The notes beneath the pieces are model-generated. The model had not been told where the DNA came from and searched no databases. It saw only the letters and a list, made by a program, of their open reading frames with translations. Below, one piece after another: positions 8,748-17,003 of a stretch of 64,000 nt of DNA (position 1 is its first letter; every line of letters starts with the position of its first letter). This stretch comes from Longimicrobium sp. (lineage in GTDB: Bacteria > Gemmatimonadota > Gemmatimonadetes > Longimicrobiales > Longimicrobiaceae): contig NZ_DASVSF010000103.1 in the NCBI RefSeq assembly GCF_036388275.1, positions 1-64,000 of the forward strand, given 5' to 3'. Position numbers and translations under genes: made by a program.

Positions 8748-9353
8748 TCAGCGTCGTGCCGTCCGCTCCGCGCAGAAATAGCCCTCGGCCTGCTGGTCAC
8801 CGCCACCGCTTCGCCAGCGGCCCGTGAAGCGCTCGGGCGAGAGCGACGTCACGAAGAGCGCCATGTGCGAGCCGTCGAACCGAACCTGGTCGCCGTGATT
8901 GGCGTCGGCACCCAGGCGCAGGGTGATCTCGTTCCGTGCGGGCGGCCCCGACCGCTGCCACTCGATGACGAGCACCCCCGGCGCGGCGAGATCGTCGCGG
9001 GTCGCGTCGCCGTGAGCCGCGGCGCCCACGTCGGCCAGGCGAACGTCGGTGGCGCCGAACAGCGGGTGGGAGACGCCCGCCGTCGCCGGCACGGGTGCCG
9101 GCCTGTTTCCGAAGGAGTGCAGCCGCAGCATTCCCGCCGCCGAACTCCCTGCCCGCTGACCGCTCACCGCCGCAAGGGTCAGCCGGAACTCCCCCTCCAG
9201 CGGCTCGGCCTGCGCACCGGCGGCCAGCTCGCCTTCCACGGGGCCGCACGGCACGGCGGCGGGCGCGGGCCCACGGCCGGCGCAGGTGGCCCCGGAGAGC
9301 GCCAGGGCCGTCCCCAGGACCAGCGCCGGAGCCAGGCGATGCCTGAGCGTCAC
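8748..9353 (-). CDS. Secreted protein of unknown function coupled to the metalloprotease
   Basis: A 201-residue protein with an N-terminal signal sequence (RHRLAPALVLGTALALSG, then a Cys that fits a lipobox poorly). The rest is beta-rich and Gly/Ala-rich, with four scattered cysteines and no recognised domain. The GTG start overlaps the stop of the metalloprotease gene as GTGA, so translation is coupled. A terminator follows directly. It may be an inhibitor, chaperone or cofactor of the protease, but that rests only on the coupling. Confidence 0.7.
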   Translation of the reverse strand: MTLRHRLAPALVLGTALALSGATCAGRGPAPAAVPCGPVEGELAAGAQAEPLEGEFRLTLAAVSGQRAGSSAAGMLRLHSFGNRPAPVPATAGVSHPLFGATDVRLADVGAAAHGDATRDDLAAPGVLVIEWQRSGPPARNEITLRLGADANHGDQVRFDGSHMALFVTSLSPERFTGRWRSGGGDQQAEGYFCAERTARR

Positions 9354-11134
9354 CGGATCCTCGTACGCGTACCGGTGCGCGAAAGCGTGTACAGCGGGCC
9401 GGTGTAGAGGTCGTTGTGAAGCCGCAGCCCGGGTTGCGGCGCACCCCCGTCGGCCCTCACCGAGAGCGTCAGGAAGAACGGGTCGGCCGCCGCGGGATCG
9501 ACGGCGTAGCCAAGGTCCGCCAGCGAGCGCGCCGTCAGCACGCTCAGCGGGTTGGCGACGTTGTTGTTCAGGAAGCCGGTCATCAGCTCGTTCTGCAGCA
9601 CCGACTCGCGCCAGTGTCCGTTCATCGTTCCCGCTCCGCCGGTGTTCTCCACCGGCACCTTCTGCCCGCCAGTGTAGGTGCTGCCACCGATGGCGTTGAA
9701 GCCCGCGATCGCCCCGGCGCCGGTGAAGTAGGTGTCCAGCGGGGCGCCGGCCGTGCTGGGGTCCTTCAGGAGGCCAAGCTGCGACCACAGGGTTCCGATC
9801 CCCAGCACGTGCCCCATCTCGTGCAGGATCACCGCGCTCAGCCGCCCGCTGGTTTCCAGCGTGTTCAGGTCGGCCACGTCGAACTGCATCCTCCCGATCA
9901 CCGGCAGGCTGCCGGGGTTGCGGATGAAGCACGGGCCCGCCTGGCCCAGCACCTGGCCGGGGCCGTCGATGTCGGTGACTGCCGCGAAGATCAGCAGGTC
10001 GTCGTACGTCTGGTTGGCGCTGGGCGTTCCGTCGCCGCAGGCGTTCTCCGGGATCGCCCCGGCGGCATCGGGCAGATCACCCTTGATGATCGTGCTCCAC
10101 CGGGCCCCCGACGCCTGGAACACCTGCCGCTGCGACGCTGTCATGGGAGTGGTGATGCAGACGGTGATCTCGAAGCCCGCGCCCGCCCCCGAGCACCCCG
10201 CACCACGGAAGACCACCGGCGGCGCCGCCATCCCGGGGACCGTGGCCGAGAGGGTGTTGAGGTCCGCCGCCGGGCCCAGGGTCCACCGGGTGACGGTGGC
10301 AACGCCGGACGCATTGGTGATGACTGAGCCTCCCGTCACCTGTCCGCCGCCCGCCGTGACGCTGAAGTTCACGGTGACGCCGGGCATCGCGCTGCCGGAC
10401 TGGTTCTCGACGCGCACGGACGGCGCGACGGGCACGGCCGCGCCTCCCATGGCGGCCTGGAACCCGCCTGCGGCGATCAATATCCTGCCCGCCAGCGTCG
10501 TCACCGCGGTGGCGTTGAAGACCACCTGCGAGGCGGGGGTGCCGGCCAGGGTGGCGGTGAGCGTGTTGGCCCCCGCGGCGCCCAGCGTCCACGTGGTGGA
10601 TGCCGTCCCGTCGCTGCCGGTGACCACCGTGGCCGACGAAACGGAGCCGCCGCCGGTGGATATGGTAAAGGTTACCGCCTGCCCCGCGACCGCCGCGCCC
10701 AGCCGGTCGCGCGCCTGTACCTGCACCTGCCCGCCGAGCGGCGCGCCGATCCCGCCGGACTGGCCGTCGCCGCCCACCTTCTGCAGGCTGGTGGCAACCT
10801 GTGCCACCTGCACCTGCCCCGTGCCGGTGGCCTCGCCGGCACGGGCGGTCAGCGTGGCCGCGCCGTTGCCGATGGCCAGCACCACGGCGCTGTCGCCGCC
10901 GGAGGCCACGATGCTCGCGGCGGTGGAGCTGGACGTCCAGGTGAGGGCCACGCCCGTCATCGCCTTGCCCTTCTGGTCGGCGACGGACGCGCGGACCACC
11001 TGCGTGGCGCCGAGCGCGTCGAGCGACACCGAGCCGGGGGCGATCGTTACGGTGGTAGCCACCGAGGGCGCGGTGGAATCGGAGCAGCCCGCGAGGAGCA
11101 GGGCGGCGGCGGAAACGGCGAGGATGCGTCGCAT
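9350..11134 (-). CDS. Lipoprotein metalloprotease, leishmanolysin-like, with Ig-like repeats
   Basis: A 594-residue protein with a lipoprotein signal (RRILAVSAAALLLAGC). Three Ig-like domains (Big-type; ~25-110, 115-210, 215-310, with recurring GTAS/GVATV..WTLG strands) precede a catalytic domain with HEMGHVLGIGTLW, the HExxHxxG zinc motif of metzincin-type peptidases, and a downstream ENTGGAGTMNGHWRES..NELMTGFLN segment that supplies the late His and Met turn as in leishmanolysin-like enzymes. It is likely anchored to an outer or inner membrane and acts on extracellular protein. The ATG at 11134 begins the signal peptide; an open frame extends further upstream without a signal. Overlaps the next gene by 4 bases. 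Confidence 0.85.
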   Translation of the reverse strand: MRRILAVSAAALLLAGCSDSTAPSVATTVTIAPGSVSLDALGATQVVRASVADQKGKAMTGVALTWTSSSTAASIVASGGDSAVVLAIGNGAATLTARAGEATGTGQVQVAQVATSLQKVGGDGQSGGIGAPLGGQVQVQARDRLGAAVAGQAVTFTISTGGGSVSSATVVTGSDGTASTTWTLGAAGANTLTATLAGTPASQVVFNATAVTTLAGRILIAAGGFQAAMGGAAVPVAPSVRVENQSGSAMPGVTVNFSVTAGGGQVTGGSVITNASGVATVTRWTLGPAADLNTLSATVPGMAAPPVVFRGAGCSGAGAGFEITVCITTPMTASQRQVFQASGARWSTIIKGDLPDAAGAIPENACGDGTPSANQTYDDLLIFAAVTDIDGPGQVLGQAGPCFIRNPGSLPVIGRMQFDVADLNTLETSGRLSAVILHEMGHVLGIGTLWSQLGLLKDPSTAGAPLDTYFTGAGAIAGFNAIGGSTYTGGQKVPVENTGGAGTMNGHWRESVLQNELMTGFLNNNVANPLSVLTARSLADLGYAVDPAAADPFFLTLSVRADGGAPQPGLRLHNDLYTGPLYTLSRTGTRTRIR

Positions 11135-11241
11135 ACGGATTTCTACCACGGGAGGGAGCGCAGCAGGGAAGCGGGAGCCGCCCGGGCGATGCCGCGGGAT
11201 CCCATACTCTCTAATCTCAACGTATTCCACGATTTGCACAA

Positions 11242-11310
11242 GCCCACGCCCGGTGCCGTGGGCCGAAGCGGTCCTGCCGCGCCGGCGCCCGATCGCTGGA
11301 CCGGCGCGGC
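11242..11310 (-). terminator. Two hairpins after the histidine kinase gene
   Basis: A 10-bp perfect stem (11276-11285 with 11301-11310) and a 7-bp stem (11242-11248 with 11257-11263) lie between the kinase stop and the metalloprotease start. Neither is followed by a real T-run on the minus strand, so termination is only possible. Confidence 0.35.
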
Positions 11311-11318
11311 CGCGACGT

Positions 11319-14300
11319 CTACGGCGCCTCCGCCCCGGCCTCGGCCACGCGCAGCCGCAGGTGCACCGTGGTGCCCTCGCCGGGGGTGGAATCGACGGTC
11401 ACCTCGCCGCCCCACGACTCCACCAGGCGCTTGACGATGGCCAGGCCCAGCCCCGTGCCGCTGGTGCGGGTGGAGAACTGCGGCTCGAAGACGCGCGGCA
11501 GCGACTCGGGCGGAATCCCCTCGCCCGTGTCGGCCACGTCCACCCGCAGCCACTCGCCGCCTCCGGAAAGCGCCGCCGAGATCCTCACCTCGCCGTCGCC
11601 GTCCAGCGCGCCGCGCGCGTTCTCCAGCAGGTTCACCAGCACCTCCTTCAGCTCGCCCGGGCGGGCACTCACGCGGGGCGCATCCACCGGCACCTCCAGC
11701 TCGTAGCGGATGCCGTCGCGCCCACCGTGGTACAGGGCCAGCGTTTCTTCCGCCACGCGGCGCACGTCTACCCGCTCCACCGGCGCGGCGGCCTCGGCCG
11801 GCGTGCCGAAGCGGGCGAAGGCGCGGCTGATCTCGCCCAGGTGGTCGATCTCGCGGAGCACCGCCTCGACGTTGCGGTCCAGGATGGTGCCGAAGTCGTC
11901 GCGCCCGTCGGCCCATGCGCGGCGCACGTGCTGCACGGCCAGCTTGATGGGCGTCAGCGGGTTCTTGATCTCGTGCGCCACCTGCCTCGCCATCTCGCCC
12001 CACGCCAGCACCCGCGCCGAGCGGATCTCGTTCGTCACGTCCTCCAGCACCAGCACGGCGCCGCGCCGCGCCTTGTCCACGCTAAGCCCCCGCATGCGCA
12101 GGCGGATTACGCGGCCGTCCACCTCGCGCTCGTCCACCCGCTCGCGCGCGCCCGAGGCCAGGAAGTCGCGCACCGTGGCCGCGACCGCGCCGGGAAGGGG
12201 CCGGTCCTCGGGGATGCGCGCGCCCACGGGCACCTCGCCGCCCAGGATCTGCTCCGCGCGCGGGTTGATCAGCGCCACGCGCCCGGCCCCGTCCAGCGCC
12301 ACCACACCGGTGCCCGCCTCGGCCACGATGGCCTCGGTGCGCCGCGTTTCCTGCACCAGCGCCGCCTGCGTCTGCCGAAGCCCCCGCACCATGCGGTTGA
12401 AGGCGCTGTACACGCGCCCGAATTCGTCGCGGCGGCCGGAGGGAAGGCGCACGGAAAGGTTGCCGGCACCCACGCTTTCCGCGGCCCCGCTCAGCGCCTC
12501 GATGGGCCGCGAGAACGCCCGGGCGACGAAGAGCGAAAGGACGATGGAAAGCACCGCGCCGGCCAGGCCGGCCAGCGCCACCAGGTCCGCCAGCTCTCGC
12601 CGGCGCCGGGCGATTTCGCCCGTGGCCAGCGGCGTGGGCGACGCCAGCACCTGCCCGTCCGGGAGCCGGCGGTAGGCCACCAGGTACTCGTGCCCGGCCA
12701 GCTGGCGGTTCTCCACTCGCTCCGTGGCCTCGCTCTGCGCGAAGTCCAGGTACACGGAGGCGGGAAGCCAGGCGTGGTACAGCCCCAGGTCGATCACCTC
12801 CGGCGCGGCCGCCTGGCGCAGCACGCCGCGCTCGTACAGCAGCAGGTCGGCATCCACGTGGCGGGCCAGCGCCGACAGGCTCTGCCCGCGCGCCTCGGAA
12901 GCCGCCTGCGTCAACGCGCGGTCGGCGACGGCGGCGGCGGTGCGCTCCACCTCGCGCGAAAGGGCGCGGTACGCCGTGGCGCCGAACGCGGCCATCGGCA
13001 GCAGGAAGAAGATGAACAGCGCGCCTGTCAGCCGGCCGCGGAAGGTGAAGATCCATCCCCAGCGCGCCGGCTCCACCCCCAGGGGTTCGCCGCACAGGGT
13101 GCGGCCCAGCGCCCACAGCCCTGCCAGTGCCCCCAGCACCAGCGCCAGCGAAACCACGCCGCGGGCGAAGAGGATGAGCCGCGTGGGGGTGGGCACCAGC
13201 AGGTGGGCGTGCATCCGTGCGCCGGGGAAGGCGACCGTCGCCTCGCTGCGCCAGCCGTTCTCGGCCCGCACCCAGCGGACGGCGCCCCCCGCCTCCGCCG
13301 CGCCGGGGGGCGCGGGAACCAGCGACAGCGTGGCCGCGGCGTCCGTCGCGTCGCTGTCTTCGGGGTCCAGGAAGCGGGCGAGCGAGTGCGAGCGGCCCAG
13401 GTAGGCGCGCGGGGGAACGGCGACGGTCACGCTCTGCCCCCCGGCCAGGGGAACGAGGAGGAGGTAGTGGAGGCCGGGGACGCTGGTCAGCCGCTCCAGC
13501 TTGGGCTCCTCCTCCCGGCGCGCCAATTCCAGCAGCGCGGCGACGCGCTCGGGCGGCAGGGCGGCGTCGGCCAGGCGCAGCTCGCTCCCGGCGCGGCCGC
13601 CGTTCCAGTGCGTGATGCGCGCTTCGTATCCCTCGCGCGCCAGCCCCGCCTCCACCCAGGCCTGGTACAGCAGGCTGACTCCCTGCCGCCCCTCGGCGTC
13701 CAGCCGCAGCACCTCTTCGGCGAACTGGCGCAGCAGGTAGTCCAGGAACGGGTCTGCCTGGGTGCCCAGCTTCACCAGCTCGCGCTCGGAGTCGCGCAGC
13801 CGCTCGTCCAGGTGCATCGTCCACAGGGTGGGCAGCGCCAGGGTGGCCGCCATCCAGGCCACGCACGCCCACGGCAGCAGCGCGCCGCGCCGGCTTTCGC
13901 TGCGCGGCACCCCCGCGGCGGCCAGGGCGAAGGGAAAGGCCCAGGCGGCGGCGGCCCACACCGGCACATACCGCCCCGGCCCCCACCACGCGGCCAGCAG
14001 AAGACCCAGCGCGGTCGAAACGGCCAGCGCCGCCACCACCAGGTGCGTCCTCACCGGCCCGTCGCTCCGGCGGCCGAAGAGCAGGTACAGCGGCAGCGCC
14101 ATCCCCAGCGCGAAGCCCACGATCAGCGGCGCGCCGCCGCCCTCGCGCTCGGCCAGCACCGAGGCCGCCACGGAGTGCCGCACCATCCAGAACGCCGTCA
14201 CCAGGACGACCGCGGCCAGGACCACGCGCAGGGCCAGCGGCAGGCGGCCCAGCAGGCGACCCGCCTTCTGCCGCGCGAGCATCCAGATGGAGGCGCCGCC

Positions 14301-15401
14301 CAGTACGACGAGCAGCTGCCCCAGCGTTACGTCCACCGGCAGGGGAAGCACGAAGCGCACGGGCGAGAACAGCCCCGCCGCAGCCGAGGCGTCCGCCAGG
14401 GGAAGGAGCAGGAGCCCGGCGGTGAAGACGGCGACGGGAAGGGCGGGGTCGCGCGACGGGCCGCGGTACCAGGCGATCGCCATCAGCAGGGCAGCGATGG
14501 CCAGGGCCTTGGTCACGTCTTCGCGCCCGCGCTGAATGACGCGGTCGCGCCACCCCTGCTGGGTGAGCGTTTCGAAGACGCCGCTGAGGATGGTAACGGA
14601 GTCGGTGGCCCAGTCCCAGATGCGGTCGCCCTGTGCCAGCTCGGGGGTGGTGAAGAGCGGGACGATGCCGTTTCGCTCGGCGAAACGCTCCGCGTACGGC
14701 TGCACCCCCTCGCCCAGCTTCACGTGGGCCTGCAGCAGCTTGGCGGCCACGGCCACGTTCCCCGTCTGCAGGCGCTCGGAAAAGTAGACGTAGCCGAAGA
14801 GGGGGCCGGCGGAAAACGACGATTCCACCATGCCGCGCTTCACCGAGTCGGGCACCGCGCCCCGGTGCTCGCCCGCCCACACCAGGGGCGAGCCGTCGGG
14901 GCGGTAGATGCCCAGCGCCGTCATCCCCGTCTCGTGGCGGATGCGGCTCATCTCCGCGAAAAGGCCGGCACTGGGCCGCGTGGCCCCGCCCGCCAGGTCG
15001 GCGGCGCCCAGCACGGCGCGGCCGCCGCGGTCGAAGAGCTGGTCCAGGCCCTCGTTCACCCGCTCGCCGGCGGTCCTGTCCACGGCGGCGCGCACTCGCG
15101 ACCAGTCGTGGGCCACGCTCCACAGCTGCCGCTGGGTGTGCGCGGCCAGGCCCAGGGTAACCGCCAGCGCGCCGAGCGTGGCCGCCCGCCATGGCCAGGG
15201 GACGGTGCGCGCGAGCACCGCCCAGGCGACGGCGCAGGCGGCGGCCGCGGGAAGCCAGCCGGGCGTGAGCTGGCCCATCCACACCGCCAGCAGCAGGAGC
15301 GACGCCCATCCCGCGGCCCACCCGGCGCGCGCCGCAACGTCGCGGGCGGGCGGGGCGGGGGCCGCTTCTTGCGTGCTCGCGGCGTCATCCGCAACCGCCA
15401 T
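11319..15401 (-). CDS. Very large NtrY-like sensor histidine kinase
   Basis: About 1360 residues, roughly twice a typical NtrY. Order: two to three N-terminal membrane helices, a ~230-residue extracytoplasmic segment, about eight closely spaced membrane helices (~300-560), a second ~240-residue outside segment, two more helices, a third outside segment, a last helix leading into HAMP (ARAFSRPIEALSGAAESVGA), a PAS-like domain (TGVVALDGAGRVALINPRAE), HisKA with phospho-acceptor VAHEIKNPLTPI near residue 1147, and HATPase with NLLENA, DTGEGI and GTGLGLAIV. All catalytic boxes are intact. The NPLTPI H-box and HAMP-PAS order are those of NtrY. No response regulator is adjacent; the NtrX-type regulator at 54802-56163 is a candidate partner. 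The ATG is 7 bases from the divergent creatininase ATG. Confidence 0.9.
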   Translation of the reverse strand: MAVADDAASTQEAAPAPPARDVAARAGWAAGWASLLLLAVWMGQLTPGWLPAAAACAVAWAVLARTVPWPWRAATLGALAVTLGLAAHTQRQLWSVAHDWSRVRAAVDRTAGERVNEGLDQLFDRGGRAVLGAADLAGGATRPSAGLFAEMSRIRHETGMTALGIYRPDGSPLVWAGEHRGAVPDSVKRGMVESSFSAGPLFGYVYFSERLQTGNVAVAAKLLQAHVKLGEGVQPYAERFAERNGIVPLFTTPELAQGDRIWDWATDSVTILSGVFETLTQQGWRDRVIQRGREDVTKALAIAALLMAIAWYRGPSRDPALPVAVFTAGLLLLPLADASAAAGLFSPVRFVLPLPVDVTLGQLLVVLGGASIWMLARQKAGRLLGRLPLALRVVLAAVVLVTAFWMVRHSVAASVLAEREGGGAPLIVGFALGMALPLYLLFGRRSDGPVRTHLVVAALAVSTALGLLLAAWWGPGRYVPVWAAAAWAFPFALAAAGVPRSESRRGALLPWACVAWMAATLALPTLWTMHLDERLRDSERELVKLGTQADPFLDYLLRQFAEEVLRLDAEGRQGVSLLYQAWVEAGLAREGYEARITHWNGGRAGSELRLADAALPPERVAALLELARREEEPKLERLTSVPGLHYLLLVPLAGGQSVTVAVPPRAYLGRSHSLARFLDPEDSDATDAAATLSLVPAPPGAAEAGGAVRWVRAENGWRSEATVAFPGARMHAHLLVPTPTRLILFARGVVSLALVLGALAGLWALGRTLCGEPLGVEPARWGWIFTFRGRLTGALFIFFLLPMAAFGATAYRALSREVERTAAAVADRALTQAASEARGQSLSALARHVDADLLLYERGVLRQAAAPEVIDLGLYHAWLPASVYLDFAQSEATERVENRQLAGHEYLVAYRRLPDGQVLASPTPLATGEIARRRRELADLVALAGLAGAVLSIVLSLFVARAFSRPIEALSGAAESVGAGNLSVRLPSGRRDEFGRVYSAFNRMVRGLRQTQAALVQETRRTEAIVAEAGTGVVALDGAGRVALINPRAEQILGGEVPVGARIPEDRPLPGAVAATVRDFLASGARERVDEREVDGRVIRLRMRGLSVDKARRGAVLVLEDVTNEIRSARVLAWGEMARQVAHEIKNPLTPIKLAVQHVRRAWADGRDDFGTILDRNVEAVLREIDHLGEISRAFARFGTPAEAAAPVERVDVRRVAEETLALYHGGRDGIRYELEVPVDAPRVSARPGELKEVLVNLLENARGALDGDGEVRISAALSGGGEWLRVDVADTGEGIPPESLPRVFEPQFSTRTSGTGLGLAIVKRLVESWGGEVTVDSTPGEGTTVHLRLRVAEAGAEAP

Positions 15402-15408
15402 CGTCTCG

Positions 15409-16152
15409 ATGCTCAAACCCCAGCGCTCCTACGCACTTTCGGACCTGCCGTGGACCGACGTCGCCCTGCACCTGCGGCGCGACCGCCGGCTGATCATTCC
15501 CGTGGGGGCCTGCGACCAGTCGGGGCCCCACCTGCCCGTGGGCGCGGGCACCTGCGTAGCCGAGGCGCTGTCGCGCGACCTGTCGCAGGAATTCGGCGTG
15601 CTGCGCGCGCCCGCGTTTCCGTACGGGGTAAACCTGCCCGGCGAGGCCACCTACGCCGGCACCGCCGCGCTCCATCCCAAGACGCTTCACCGCGCCTTCA
15701 TGGAGCTGCTGGCCTCGTGGGCGCTGCAGGGCTTCGACGAGTTCATCGCCATCACCGCCAACGTGCACGCCCCCCACGCCGAGGCCATCGCCACCATCCG
15801 GGCCGCGGGCGCCCGCGTGCGTGTCGTGGAGGCGCTTTCGGTGGATCTGCGCGAGCTGCTCCACGCGGGCGGCGAGCCGGAGCACGCGGGCGAGGTGCTC
15901 ACCTCGCTGCTCCTTCACCTGCGCCCCGACGCGGTGCGGATGTACGCGGCGCGCGACTACCGGATGGACCCCGAAAAGGCGCGAAAGTTCGTCGGGGGAC
16001 GGTTGAAGCGCATCCCCTCGAAGTGCGAGGGCGCGGTGGGCAGGCCCACGCTGGGCACCGCGGAAAAGGGCGCCCGGATCTACGAACATATCCTGCAGAA
16101 GATCCGCCTCAAAGTATTCATCGCCCCCCCGGCCGACGAGCCCGAGCTGTAG
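15409..16152 (+). CDS. Creatininase-fold family protein with altered metal site
   Basis: A 247-residue member of the creatininase/formamide-hydrolase family. The usual EQHGPHLP motif reads DQSGPHLP. In creatininase the first Glu, the following His and an Asp nine residues later bind the metals; here they appear as Asp, Ser and Gly. The NVHAPHAEAI (for NGHGGN) and HAGEVLTSLLL segments keep the other expected ligands. Activity on the usual amide substrates is therefore doubtful. The ATG at 15409 is nearly back-to-back with the kinase ATG, so the promoter must lie inside the kinase coding region or the start is downstream. No ribosome site was seen; an in-frame GTG at 15373 is the alternative. 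Confidence 0.72.
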   Translation: MLKPQRSYALSDLPWTDVALHLRRDRRLIIPVGACDQSGPHLPVGAGTCVAEALSRDLSQEFGVLRAPAFPYGVNLPGEATYAGTAALHPKTLHRAFMELLASWALQGFDEFIAITANVHAPHAEAIATIRAAGARVRVVEALSVDLRELLHAGGEPEHAGEVLTSLLLHLRPDAVRMYAARDYRMDPEKARKFVGGRLKRIPSKCEGAVGRPTLGTAEKGARIYEHILQKIRLKVFIAPPADEPEL

Positions 16153-16244
16153 GGCGGAGAAACCCCTGCGTCGCCGCGGGGTATGCTCTTGCGGACCGGC
16201 GCCTGCCGCTGCAACCGGACGCGCCGCCGATCACGTGAGGAGAA

Positions 16245-16928
16245 ATGAAGATTTCCATCAAGCTGGCCCTGCTCGCGGGGCTGGCGACGGCTGCCCCGGC
16301 GGCCGCGCAGATCGACCAGGGAACGTTTCGCGTCTACGCGCAGGACCAGGACGTGGGCACGGAAGAGTTCACCATCCGGCAGACCGGCAGCGGCACCGGG
16401 CAGGAGGTGTTCGCCACCGGCCGGGTGCGCGTGCGCCTGCCCGAAGGCAGCCTGGAGCTGGATCCCCGGCTTCGCACCCGCGGCATCGAGGGTGATCCCG
16501 TGGAGTACCAGGTGGACGTGGGCGGCACCTCGCCGCGCAAGATCGTCGGCACGGTGGGCGGCGGGCGCTTCAGCGCCAAGATCGTCACCGCGTCGGGCGA
16601 GCAGCTGCGCGAGTACGTGGCTAGCCGCGGCGCCGTGGTGCTGGACGAGGGCGTGGCGCACCACTACCACTTCCTGGCCCAGCGCACCCACAACGGCCGC
16701 CTCCCCGTCATCGTTCCGCGCGAGAACCGGCAGGTGATGGCCACCATCAGCAGCCGCGGCGAAGAACGCGTGCAGGTGGGCGGCACCTCCATCACCCTGT
16801 TCCACCTGGTCGTTCAGCCGCAGGGCGGCGACGAGCACCACGTGTGGGTGGATGCGCTGAACCGCGTGCTCCGGGTGGAGGTGCCCGCCCGCGGCTACCG
16901 CGCCGAGCGCACCGAAATCCCGCGCTGA
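16245..16928 (+). CDS. Secreted beta-rich protein, DUF6134-like
   Basis: A 227-residue protein with a clean signal peptide (KISIKLALLAGLATAAPAAAQ, cleavage after AAAQ). The mature part alternates short strands (VYAQDQDVGTEEFTI; VEYQVDVGG; HHVWVDALNRVLRVEVP) like the single-domain periplasmic proteins annotated DUF6134/DUF3108. It ends with a strand pairing typical of a lipid-binding barrel, but no function is known to me. GAGGAG lies before the ATG. It is followed by a strong terminator, so it is probably its own transcription unit. Confidence 0.7.
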   Translation: MKISIKLALLAGLATAAPAAAQIDQGTFRVYAQDQDVGTEEFTIRQTGSGTGQEVFATGRVRVRLPEGSLELDPRLRTRGIEGDPVEYQVDVGGTSPRKIVGTVGGGRFSAKIVTASGEQLREYVASRGAVVLDEGVAHHYHFLAQRTHNGRLPVIVPRENRQVMATISSRGEERVQVGGTSITLFHLVVQPQGGDEHHVWVDALNRVLRVEVPARGYRAERTEIPR

Positions 16929-16945
16929 TGCGCCAAGGCTGTACG

Positions 16946-16983
16946 AAGAAGCACCGGGTCCATCGCCCGGTGCTTCTTTTTTT
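16946..16983 (+). terminator. Rho-independent terminator
   Basis: An 11-bp or longer GC stem (16948-16958 with 16966-16976, seven-base loop) runs straight into nine consecutive-looking T positions to 16983. It serves the plus-strand secreted-protein gene; the facing Fic-like gene ends 21 bases further on and could use the stem in reverse. Confidence 0.9.
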
Positions 16984-17003
16984 CAGCCCCGGAACGCGTC
17001 ATC

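Noticed and set aside
9732..16238. A 2168-residue open frame on the plus strand
   Set aside because: It is the reverse shadow of the metalloprotease and histidine kinase genes; its product is low-complexity Arg/Ala/Gly/Pro with no domain, a common effect of high GC.
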